This document shows, piece by piece, positions 56,451 to 64,000 of a stretch of DNA of 64,000 nucleotides. Origin of the DNA: Thermomonas flagellata (GTDB lineage: Bacteria; Pseudomonadota; Gammaproteobacteria; Xanthomonadales; Xanthomonadaceae); assembly GCF_022419185.1 (NCBI RefSeq), contig NZ_JAJOZK010000001.1, positions 1-64,000 on the forward strand, in the 5' to 3' direction. The first letter of the stretch is position 1. Every line of letters starts with the position of its first letter. Both the position numbers and the translations under genes were made by a program. Under the pieces are notes generated by a model. The model worked only from the letters and a program-made list of their open reading frames with translations. It did no database searches and had not been told where the DNA came from.

Positions 56451-58639
56451 ACGCCCGCCGCCGCGCCGCCGCCCTCGCCCTCCTGATCGCAGGCGCCCTG
56501 TCGATGAGCATGCCCGTGACCGCCCAGACCCCGCCGACTCCGCCCCAGGCCGCGCAGCGCCCGCACGTGGTGAAGGCGCCATTCGGCGCCGAACGCAGCG
56601 ACCCGTACTACTGGCTACGCGACGACCGCCGCCAGGACCCGCAGGTGCTGGGCTACCTCGCGGCCGAAAACGCCTATGCCGATGCGGTGCTGGCGCCGCT
56701 GAAGCCGCTGCAGGACGCGCTGTACGCCGAGTTCACCGCGCGCATCCAGCAGGACGACGCCAGCGTGCCCTACCGCGAGCGCGGCTGGTGGTACTACACC
56801 CGCTTCGAGGCCGGCAAGGATTACCCGATCCACGCCCGCCGCGCCGATGCTGCGGGCGTGGACGCCGCGGCCATCTTGGCCGCCAACGCCGCCGGCGACT
56901 TCGCCGGCGAACAGGTGCTGCTGGACGTCAACGCACTGGCCGCGGGCAAGGACTACTACGCCATCGGCGGGCGCGCGGTCAGCCAGGACAACCGCTGGCT
57001 GGTGTACGCCGAGGACACCAACGGCCGCCGCCAGTACACCCTGCGGATCAAGGACCTGGACAGCGGGCGGGTGCTGGACGAGGCGATCCCCGGCACCGCC
57101 GGCGACGCGGTGTGGGCGGACGACAACCGCACCTTCTTCTACATCGAGAACGATCCGGTGACCCTGCTCGGCAACAAGGTCCGCCGCCACGTGGTCGGCA
57201 CCGATCCCAAGCAGGATCCGGTGGTGTACGCGGAGCCGGACGACAGTTTCTACATGGGCTTGGGCCGCACCCGCGACGACCGCTACCTGCTGATCGTGCT
57301 CGACAGCACGGTCTCCAACGAGGTGCGCTATGCGCCGGCCGACGCGCCGGACGCGTTCGCCGTGCTCGCTCCGCGCGAGCGCGGGGTGGAGTACGACGCC
57401 GACCACCACGGCGGGCGCTGGGTGATCCGCACCAATGCCGACGGCGCCACCAACTTCAAGCTGGTCACCGCCGCCGACGGCAGCACCTCGCGCCGCGACT
57501 GGCAGGACTGGATCGCGCACGACCCGCAGGTGTTCATCGAGGGCTTCGAGCTGTTCGACGGCTTCACCGCGGTCGCCGAGCGCAGCGGCGGGCTGGAGCG
57601 CGTGCGCGTGCATCGCGCCGACGGCAGCGAAGAGTACTTGGCCGCCGACGAGCCGGCCTATGCGATGGGGCTGGACGTCAACAGCGAGCCGGACAGCGAC
57701 TGGCTGCGCTACGGCTACACCTCGCTGACCACCCCGGCCACGGTGTACGAGACCAACGTGCGCACCGGCGAGCGCCGCCTGCTCAAGCGCCAGCCGGTGC
57801 CGGGCTACGACCCCGCGCAGTACGTCACCGAGCGCGTGTGGGCGCCGGCCCGGGACGGCACCCGGGTGCCGGTGTCGATCGTCTACCGGAAGGGCTTCGC
57901 GAAGAACGGCAAGGCGGCGCTGCTGCAGTACGGCTACGGCAGCTACGGGCTGTCGATGGACCCGGCGTTCTCGCCGACCGTGGTCAGCCTGCTCGACCGC
58001 GGCATGGTCTATGCCATCGCCCACATCCGCGGCGGCCAGGAGCTGGGCCGGCAGTGGTACGAGGACGGCAAGCTGCTCAAGAAGCAGAACACCTTCACCG
58101 ACTTCATCGACGTCACCGACTTCCTAGTGCGGGAAGGCTATGCCGCGCCCGACCGCGTGGCCGCCTACGGGGGCAGCGCCGGCGGGCTGCTGATGGGCGC
58201 GATCGCGAACATGGCGCCGCAGAAATACCGGGTGATCCTGTCGCAGGTGCCGTTCGTGGACGTGGTGACGACCATGCTCGATCCCAGCATCCCGCTGACC
58301 ACCAACGAATACGACGAGTGGGGCAACCCGGAGCAGCCGGAGTACTACCGCTACATGCTGGGCTATTCCCCGTACGACAACCTGCGCGCGCAGGCCTACC
58401 CGGCGATGTTCGTCGGCACCGGGCTGTGGGACTCGCAGGTGCAGTATTGGGAGCCGGCCAAGTACGTGGCGCGCCTGCGCACGCTGGACACCTCCGGGCA
58501 ACCGGTGGTGTTCCGGATCAACATGGAGGCCGGCCACGGCGGCAAGTCCGGGCGCTTCCGCCGCTACCGCGAGCAGGCGGAGATGTACGCCTTCCTGCTC
58601 GATCGCCTGGGCGTGCCGGCGCGCGCGGACGCGCGCTGA
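56447..58639 (+). CDS. Oligopeptidase B-type S9 peptidase, exported
   Basis: A 730-residue serine peptidase related to oligopeptidase B, which cuts after Arg or Lys in short peptides. It has a signal peptide (about 1-26, SMPVTAQT), so it is probably periplasmic, unlike the cytoplasmic E. coli enzyme. The family stretch RSDPYYWLRDD is followed by VWADDNRTFFYI, HIRGGQELGRQWYEDGK, and the triad Ser in AAYGGSAGGLLMGA, Asp in GLWDSQVQYWEPAKYV and His in EAGHGGKSGR. ATGA overlap with the previous S9 gene couples the two. Confidence 0.93.
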   Translation: MNARRRAAALALLIAGALSMSMPVTAQTPPTPPQAAQRPHVVKAPFGAERSDPYYWLRDDRRQDPQVLGYLAAENAYADAVLAPLKPLQDALYAEFTARIQQDDASVPYRERGWWYYTRFEAGKDYPIHARRADAAGVDAAAILAANAAGDFAGEQVLLDVNALAAGKDYYAIGGRAVSQDNRWLVYAEDTNGRRQYTLRIKDLDSGRVLDEAIPGTAGDAVWADDNRTFFYIENDPVTLLGNKVRRHVVGTDPKQDPVVYAEPDDSFYMGLGRTRDDRYLLIVLDSTVSNEVRYAPADAPDAFAVLAPRERGVEYDADHHGGRWVIRTNADGATNFKLVTAADGSTSRRDWQDWIAHDPQVFIEGFELFDGFTAVAERSGGLERVRVHRADGSEEYLAADEPAYAMGLDVNSEPDSDWLRYGYTSLTTPATVYETNVRTGERRLLKRQPVPGYDPAQYVTERVWAPARDGTRVPVSIVYRKGFAKNGKAALLQYGYGSYGLSMDPAFSPTVVSLLDRGMVYAIAHIRGGQELGRQWYEDGKLLKKQNTFTDFIDVTDFLVREGYAAPDRVAAYGGSAGGLLMGAIANMAPQKYRVILSQVPFVDVVTTMLDPSIPLTTNEYDEWGNPEQPEYYRYMLGYSPYDNLRAQAYPAMFVGTGLWDSQVQYWEPAKYVARLRTLDTSGQPVVFRINMEAGHGGKSGRFRRYREQAEMYAFLLDRLGVPARADAR

Positions 58640-58674
58640 GGGCCACGCGCGGGGGGCGCGTGACGCCGCCGGCC

Positions 58675-59034
58675 ATGCGCGCGCTGTGGTGGCTGCTGGC
58701 GTGGGCGAGCCTGGCGCTCGGCCTGCTCGGGGTGCTGCTGCCGGGACTGCCGACCGTGCCGTTCGTGCGGCTGGCCGCGTTCGCGGCGGCGCGCGGCTCG
58801 CCGCGGCTGCGCGCGCGCCTGCTGGCGCACCGCCGGTTCGGGCCGCTGATCCGCGACTGGGAGCGCCACGGTGCCGTCGGCCGCCGCGCCAAGTGGCTGG
58901 CCACGGCGATGATGGCGGCCAGCGCCGTGCTGCTCGGGCTGTTCGCCGCGCGCGCCTGGCAGGCCGCGCTCGGTATCGCCGCGATGGCGGCCGTCGCGGC
59001 CTGGCTGTGGCGGCGCCCGGAGCCGCCACCGTGA
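58675..59034 (+). CDS. DUF454 (YbaN-type) membrane protein
   Basis: A 119-residue inner-membrane protein of the DUF454 family: LLAWASLALGLLGVLLPGLP then TVPFVRLAAFAAARGSPRL and a basic stretch DWERHGAVGRRAKWLAT before a second helix pair (about 75-110). I start at ATG 58675; a GTG at 58660 with a GGGGGG stretch before it is possible. Family function unknown. Confidence 0.85.
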   Translation: MRALWWLLAWASLALGLLGVLLPGLPTVPFVRLAAFAAARGSPRLRARLLAHRRFGPLIRDWERHGAVGRRAKWLATAMMAASAVLLGLFAARAWQAALGIAAMAAVAAWLWRRPEPPP

Positions 59035-59047
59035 GCGGGCACGCAGG

Positions 59048-59053
59048 TACACT
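59048..59053 (+). promoter_or_regulatory. Likely -10 hexamer of lptM
   Basis: TACACT ends 6 nt before the lptM ATG with no Shine-Dalgarno sequence. The operon lptM-dapF-DUF484-xerC would then begin with a leaderless gene. Confidence 0.45.
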
Positions 59054-59059
59054 GCCGGC

Positions 59060-59221
59060 ATGACCAAGCGCCTGGCCCTGCTGACCGTGCTCGCCTGCCT
59101 GCTCGCTGCCTGCGGCAACAAGGGGCCGCTGGTGCGGCCGCCGCCGGCGGAGCCGCAGGACGCGCCCGCGCCGAGCGCCCCGGCCGCGGAGCCGGCCACC
59201 GGTGACGGCGCCCCGGCCTGA
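59060..59221 (+). CDS. lptM: Small lipoprotein LptM (YifL-like)
   Basis: A 53-residue lipoprotein too short for the usual length cut. The signal ends with lipobox LLAAC (Cys18) and is followed by CGNKGPLVRPPP, the CGxKGPLxxP signature of the LptM family, which helps mature the LptD/E complex of LPS export. It stands 3 bp before dapF, the same place as yifL/lptM in E. coli. Symbol rests on the motif and position. Confidence 0.8.
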   Translation: MTKRLALLTVLACLLAACGNKGPLVRPPPAEPQDAPAPSAPAAEPATGDGAPA

Positions 59222-59224
59222 GCC

Positions 59225-60067
59225 ATGGCCGGCATCCGCCGCTTCAGCAAGATGCACGGGGCGGGCAACGACTTCGTCGTGCTCGACCTGCGCGACGGCC
59301 AGCCGCCGCCGACGCCCGCCGAGTGCGCGCGGATCGCCGACCGCCATCGCGGGGTCGGCTGCGACCAGCTGCTGACGATCGAGCCGGCGTCCGGCGCGGA
59401 CGCGGTCGCGGCCTACCGGATCTGGAACGCGGACGGCAGCGTGGCCGGGCAGTGCGGCAACGGCGCGCGCTGCGTGGCGGCCTGGCTGGTGCGCGCGGGC
59501 GCGGCGCCGGCCGACGGCGGCTTCGCGATCGCCAGCCCGGCCGGCCTGCATCCGGTGCAGCGCGACGGCTCCGGCGAGTTCGTGATCGACATGGGCGCGC
59601 CGCGCTTCGCCCCGGAGGCGATCCCGCTGCTCGGGTTCGCGCAGGCGCAGGACGCCTACCCGCTGCAGGTGGACGGCCGCGTGCTCACGGTCGGCGCGGT
59701 CTCGATGGGCAACCCGCATGCGCTGCTGGAGGTGGACGATCTCGCCGCCGCGGACGTCGCCGGGATCGGCGCCGCCCTGCAGCGGCACCCGGCCTTCCCG
59801 CAGTCGGTCAACGTCGGCTTCGCGCAGGTGCTCGCGCCGACGCGCATCCGCCTGCGCGTGTACGAGCGCGGCGCCGGCGAGACCCTGGCCTGCGGCAGCG
59901 GGGCCTGCGCGGCGGTGGCGGTGCTGGACCGGCGCGGGCGGGTGGCGGCCGCGGACGGGGTGGCGGTGGCATTGCCGGGTGGGGTGCTGCGGATCCGCCG
60001 CGACCGCGACGGCCACCTGTGGATGGCTGGTCCGGCCGTGTTCGTATTCGAGGGAGAATGGGCGTGA
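59225..60067 (+). CDS. dapF: Diaminopimelate epimerase
   Basis: Makes meso-diaminopimelate for lysine and peptidoglycan. The 280-residue protein has both active-site Cys: CGNGARCVA (first half) and [12 protein letters not shown] (second half), and [22 protein letters not shown] and [11 protein letters not shown]. It sits 3 bp after lptM and overlaps the DUF484 gene by 4 nt. Confidence 0.97.
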   Translation: MAGIRRFSKMHGAGNDFVVLDLRDGQPPPTPAECARIADRHRGVGCDQLLTIEPASGADAVAAYRIWNADGSVAGQCGNGARCVAAWLVRAGAAPADGGFAIASPAGLHPVQRDGSGEFVIDMGAPRFAPEAIPLLGFAQAQDAYPLQVDGRVLTVGAVSMGNPHALLEVDDLAAADVAGIGAALQRHPAFPQSVNVGFAQVLAPTRIRLRVYERGAGETLACGSGACAAVAVLDRRGRVAAADGVAVALPGGVLRIRRDRDGHLWMAGPAVFVFEGEWA

Positions 60068-60762
60068 GCAAGGACCTTGACGGCATCACCGAGAAGCTGG
60101 GCGCGCACGAGGTCGCCGCCTGGCTGCGCCGGCATCCGACCTTCCTGCAGCAGTTCCCGGATCTGGCGCTGACCCTAGTGGTGCCGCGCGAGCAGGGCCA
60201 GACCGCCTCGCTGGCCGGCTACCAGCTGGAGATCCTGCGCGAGAAGAACCGCGAGCTGACGCGCCGCCTGCACGAGCTGATGGCCAACGCGCAGGAAAAC
60301 GAGCGGCTGGCCGTGCGCACCCACCAGCTCACCCTGGCCCTGCTCAAGCAGCCGACCGCCGCCGCCAGCGTGCGCGCGCTGGCCGCCGGGCTGGCCGAGG
60401 ATTTCCACGGCGATCTGGTGCGGGTCGTGCTGTTCCACCCCGTGCCGGGCCTGGGCGAGGCCGACTGGCTGCAGGTGATCGCCGAGGACGATCCGCGCCT
60501 GGCCGGTTTCCGCGACCTGCTGGCCAGCGGCGAGCCGGTGTGCGGGCGGCTGCACCCGGACAAGCTCGCGCTGCTGTACGGCGCGCAGGCGGGGCAGGTG
60601 CACAGCAGCGCACTGCTGGTGCTGCCGGGCACCGGCCTGGTCGCGGTCGGCAGCCATGATCCCCACCGCTTCTACCCGGGGATGGGCACGCTGTTCCTGC
60701 GCATGATGGGCGAGGCACTGCAGGCCGCGCTGCAGCGCGGGGACTGCGTGCCGCCGCGATGA
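60064..60762 (+). CDS. DUF484 family protein
   Basis: A 232-residue cytoplasmic protein of the DUF484 (YigA) family found between dapF and xerC in many gammaproteobacteria. It has [20 protein letters not shown], a coiled coil ([19 protein letters not shown]) and a GAF-like C-terminal domain. The start is GTG 60064: AGGGAG at 60051-60056 lies 7 nt before it, whereas ATG 60058 would follow with only 1 nt spacing. GTGA overlaps the dapF stop. Function unknown. Confidence 0.88.
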   Translation: MSKDLDGITEKLGAHEVAAWLRRHPTFLQQFPDLALTLVVPREQGQTASLAGYQLEILREKNRELTRRLHELMANAQENERLAVRTHQLTLALLKQPTAAASVRALAAGLAEDFHGDLVRVVLFHPVPGLGEADWLQVIAEDDPRLAGFRDLLASGEPVCGRLHPDKLALLYGAQAGQVHSSALLVLPGTGLVAVGSHDPHRFYPGMGTLFLRMMGEALQAALQRGDCVPPR

Positions 60763-61640
60763 GCGCGGCGGACGACCCGGTCGCGGCCTACCTGGCGCAC
60801 CTGGCCGAGGAACGCCGCGGCTCCCCGCATACGCTGGACGCCTATCGCCGCGACCTCGGCGCGCTGCAGGCCTGGGCCGCGGGGCGCGATCTGCTGGCGC
60901 TGGGCGAGGCCGACCTGCGCGCCTTCATCGCCGCCGGCCACCGCGCGGGGCTGGCCCCGACCTCGCTGCAGCGGCGGCTGTCGGCCTGCCGCGGTTTCTA
61001 CCGCTGGCTGCTGCGGCACGGCCGGGTCGCGACCGATCCCTGCGCCGGGGTGCGCGCCCCGAAGGCCGCGCGCAAGCTGCCGCAGGTGCTGGACGTGGAC
61101 GAGGCGGTGCAACTGGTCGAGCTGGCGCCGGACGGCCCGCTCGGCCTGCGCGACCGCGCCCTGCTGGAGCTGTTCTATTCCTCCGGGCTGCGCCTATCGG
61201 AGGTCTGCGCGCTGCGCTGGCAGGACCTCGACCTCGACGGCGGGCTGGTGACGGTGCTCGGCAAGGGCAGCAAGCAGCGCATCGTGCCGGTCGGCCGCCA
61301 CGCGCGCGCGGCGCTTCAGGCCTGGCGCGCGGCCTGCGCGGCGGGCGAGGCGGCCTACGTGTTCCCCGGGCGTGGCGGCGCGCGCATCAGCGCGCGCGCG
61401 ATCCAGCTGCGCCTGCGCCGGCTGGCGCAGCGCCAGGGCATCTTCAAGCGCATCCATCCGCACCTGCTGCGGCACAGTTTCGCCAGCCATCTGCTGGAAT
61501 CCTCCGGCGACCTGCGCGGCGTGCAGGAGCTGCTGGGCCACGCCGACATCGCCACCACCCAGATCTACACCCACCTCGACTTCCAGCACCTGGCCAAGGT
61601 GTACGACGCCGCGCATCCGCGCGCCAGGCGCAAGCGCTGA
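60759..61640 (+). CDS. xerC: Site-specific tyrosine recombinase XerC
   Basis: Acts with XerD at dif to resolve chromosome dimers. The 293-residue protein has the core-binding N-terminal domain and the catalytic set: Arg in [13 protein letters not shown], Lys in [29 protein letters not shown] (H-x-x-R), the His in [10 protein letters not shown] and the nucleophile Tyr in [10 protein letters not shown]. Position after DUF484 in the dapF operon identifies it as XerC rather than XerD. Confidence 0.96.
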   Translation: MSAADDPVAAYLAHLAEERRGSPHTLDAYRRDLGALQAWAAGRDLLALGEADLRAFIAAGHRAGLAPTSLQRRLSACRGFYRWLLRHGRVATDPCAGVRAPKAARKLPQVLDVDEAVQLVELAPDGPLGLRDRALLELFYSSGLRLSEVCALRWQDLDLDGGLVTVLGKGSKQRIVPVGRHARAALQAWRAACAAGEAAYVFPGRGGARISARAIQLRLRRLAQRQGIFKRIHPHLLRHSFASHLLESSGDLRGVQELLGHADIATTQIYTHLDFQHLAKVYDAAHPRARRKR

Positions 61641-61734
61641 ATGCGCGTCGCTGTTTCCCAACACGCGCGATGGGGGCGCCGCGCGTTCCCCGTTCGCGCA
61701 TCGGCGCGCTGGCAGGGACGCCGCCGGATACCCG

Positions 61735-61762
61735 CTTGAAGCCGCGGTGCGCGGCCCCACAT
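61735..61762 (+). promoter_or_regulatory. Sigma-32-type promoter of hslVU
   Basis: CTTGAA (61735-61740) plus G, 13 nt, then CCCCACAT (61755-61762) match the RpoH consensus CTTGAAA-N(11-14)-CCCCATNT with one mismatch in each part. It ends 22 nt before the hslV start. The target, heat-shock protease hslVU, is a known RpoH target in E. coli. Confidence 0.7.
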
Positions 61763-61784
61763 CGGCTGTTCCAAGGAGATGCCG

Positions 61785-62336
61785 ATGGATCCCCGCCAGA
61801 ACCCCCAGGTGTTCCACGCCACCACCATCGTCTCGGTGCGCCGCGGCGGCCAAGTGGTGATCGCCGGCGACGGCCAGGTCACGCTCGGCCACACGGTGAT
61901 GAAAGCCAACGCGCGCAAGGTGCGCCGGCTGGGCAAGGACGGCCGCGTGCTGGCCGGCTTCGCCGGCGCGGCGGCGGATGCGTTCACCCTGTTCGAGCTG
62001 TTCGAGGCCAAGCTGGAGAAGCACGGCCAGCTGACCCGCGCGGCGGTGGAAATGGCCAAGGATTGGCGCACCGAGCGCCGCTTCGGCAAGCTCGAGGCGC
62101 TGCTGGCGGTGGCCGATGCCGACACCTCGCTGGTGATCTCCGGCACCGGCGACGTGATCGAGCCGGAGGACGGCCTGATCGCGATCGGCTCCGGCGGCAT
62201 GTACGCGCTGGCCGCGGCGCGCGCGCTGCTGGCGCATACCGCGCTCGACGCGAAGGCCATCGCCACCGAGGCGCTGGGCATCGCCGGCGACATCTGCATC
62301 TACACCAACCGCAACATCGTGGTCGAGACGCTCTAA
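61785..62336 (+). CDS. hslV: HslV protease subunit of the HslUV ATP-dependent protease
   Basis: Threonine protease that forms a dodecamer capped by HslU. The 183-residue protein has the nucleophile Thr13 in [12 protein letters not shown] after a 12-residue propeptide, longer than the Met-only form of E. coli. The motif [21 protein letters not shown] and [13 protein letters not shown] follow. AAGGAG at 61773-61778 is 6 nt before ATG 61785 and decides that start over ATG 61779, which abuts it. A sigma-32 promoter lies upstream and a hairpin downstream. Confidence 0.96.
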   Translation: MDPRQNPQVFHATTIVSVRRGGQVVIAGDGQVTLGHTVMKANARKVRRLGKDGRVLAGFAGAAADAFTLFELFEAKLEKHGQLTRAAVEMAKDWRTERRFGKLEALLAVADADTSLVISGTGDVIEPEDGLIAIGSGGMYALAAARALLAHTALDAKAIATEALGIAGDICIYTNRNIVVETL

Positions 62337-62354
62337 AGCCCGCGCTGCGGCGTG

Positions 62355-62415
62355 CCGAGGGCAGACCGATCAACCAAGCGAGTATCGGGGAGCGACTTGA
62401 TCGGTCTGCCCTCGG
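62355..62415. repeat. Large perfect inverted repeat between hslV and hslU
   Basis: The 19-nt arms (62355-62373 and 62397-62415, beginning CCGAGGGCAGACCGATCAA) are perfectly complementary, with a 23-nt loop. Beyond two mismatched bases a further 5 bp can pair (CGGCG/CGCCG). It fills most of the 103-bp hslV-hslU gap, with no T-tract. It may stabilise hslV mRNA, weaken read-through to hslU, or be a palindromic repeat element. Confidence 0.7.
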
Positions 62416-62439
62416 TGCGCCGCCTCCAGGACATCCGAC

Positions 62440-63813
<1,374 letters not shown>

Positions 63814-63833
63814 CGCGCGCGCCCGGACGGGGC

Positions 63834-63839
63834 CATAAT
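63834..63839 (+). promoter_or_regulatory. Likely -10 hexamer of ubiE
   Basis: CATAAT ends 6 nt before the ubiE ATG at 63846, again with no Shine-Dalgarno sequence. The same hexamer and spacing are used by the WYL regulator gene. Confidence 0.45.
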
Positions 63840-63845
63840 CGCGGC

Positions 63846-64000
63846 ATGGACGCGCACGGCGACACCGACAAGGGCACCACCCACTTCGGCTTTCGCGAGG
63901 TGCCGGTGGCGGACAAGCAGAAGCTGGTCGGGGCGGTGTTCTCCTCGGTCGCCGGCAAGTACGACCTGATGAACGATGCGATGTCGCTGGGCATCCACCG
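63846..64000 (+). CDS. ubiE: Ubiquinone/menaquinone methyltransferase UbiE, 5' part
   Basis: The first 51 codons of a C-methyltransferase for ubiquinone (and menaquinone) synthesis, cut by the window end. The stretch [17 protein letters not shown] followed by [21 protein letters not shown] is the UbiE N-terminus, and the SAM motifs should follow outside. It starts 32 bp after hslU. Confidence 0.92.
   Translation, partial: MDAHGDTDKGTTHFGFREVPVADKQKLVGAVFSSVAGKYDLMNDAMSLGIH

Noticed and set aside
60759-61640. Integrase marking a mobile element
   Set aside because: The tyrosine recombinase lies in the dapF-DUF484-xerC order and is full length, so it is the housekeeping XerC.

Overview
The window is GC-rich chromosomal DNA from a gammaproteobacterium, most likely family Xanthomonadaceae (Lysobacteraceae), a Lysobacter, Luteimonas or Xanthomonas relative. 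The reasons are very high GC in coding DNA, the gene blocks ftsE-ftsX-regulator-ung-rpoH, LysM/dprA/smg/topA opposite def-fmt-rsmB, and lptM-dapF-DUF484-xerC-hslVU-ubiE, and the type of proteins (DUF4124 proteins, periplasmic S9 peptidases, a YadA-like adhesin). It is almost all core housekeeping sequence. I see no insertion sequence, prophage, CRISPR array, restriction system or defence island.

Layout. 1-379: fragment of a penicillin-binding protein 2 gene whose frame breaks down. 507-4786: ftsE, ftsX, a double-receiver regulator, ung and rpoH, with a CIRCE-like inverted repeat before rpoH. 4799-7994: tal and priA on the minus strand. 7995-8419: a gene-free stretch with two inverted pairs of DnaA-box-like sites, an IHF consensus match and AT-rich dyads. 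8420-16767: a sigma-like/DUF3106 membrane protein, a YadA-type adhesin, a MATE pump, SppA, a small lipoprotein and an SDR oxidoreductase. 16783-30066 (all minus): two DUF4124 proteins, gltD, gltB, topA, smg, dprA and a LysM protein. 30222-36756: def, fmt, rsmB and three glycosyltransferases. 36776-42347: galE, a second GT39 enzyme, and an envelope operon (LpxL-type acyltransferase plus two PH-domain membrane proteins). 42397-44976: dtd, rpoD and tRNA-Ile(CAT). 44933-48950: a two-component system divergent from an LTA-synthase-type enzyme. 49010-58639: esterase, AlgR-like regulator, hemC, two envelope proteins, a WYL regulator and two S9 peptidases. 58675-64000: DUF454 protein, lptM, dapF, DUF484, xerC, hslV, hslU and the start of ubiE.

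How parts fit together. The heat-shock sigma factor gene (rpoH) and a typical RpoH target (hslVU, with a sigma-32-type promoter) are both present, so heat-shock control can be read at both ends of the window. Many genes are joined by 4-nt ATGA or GTGA overlaps, which suggests translational coupling. At least nine genes carry a TAnnnT/nATAAT-type hexamer 6-8 nt before the start codon and no Shine-Dalgarno sequence, which predicts many leaderless mRNAs.

The most interesting signals are regulatory rather than new protein systems: the DnaA/IHF cluster beside priA, the CIRCE-like element at rpoH, the 19-bp perfect hairpin between hslV and hslU, the leaderless promoter pattern, and a histidine kinase gene that ends inside the antisense of a tRNA. 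No search or alignment was run. Family names come from motif reading.
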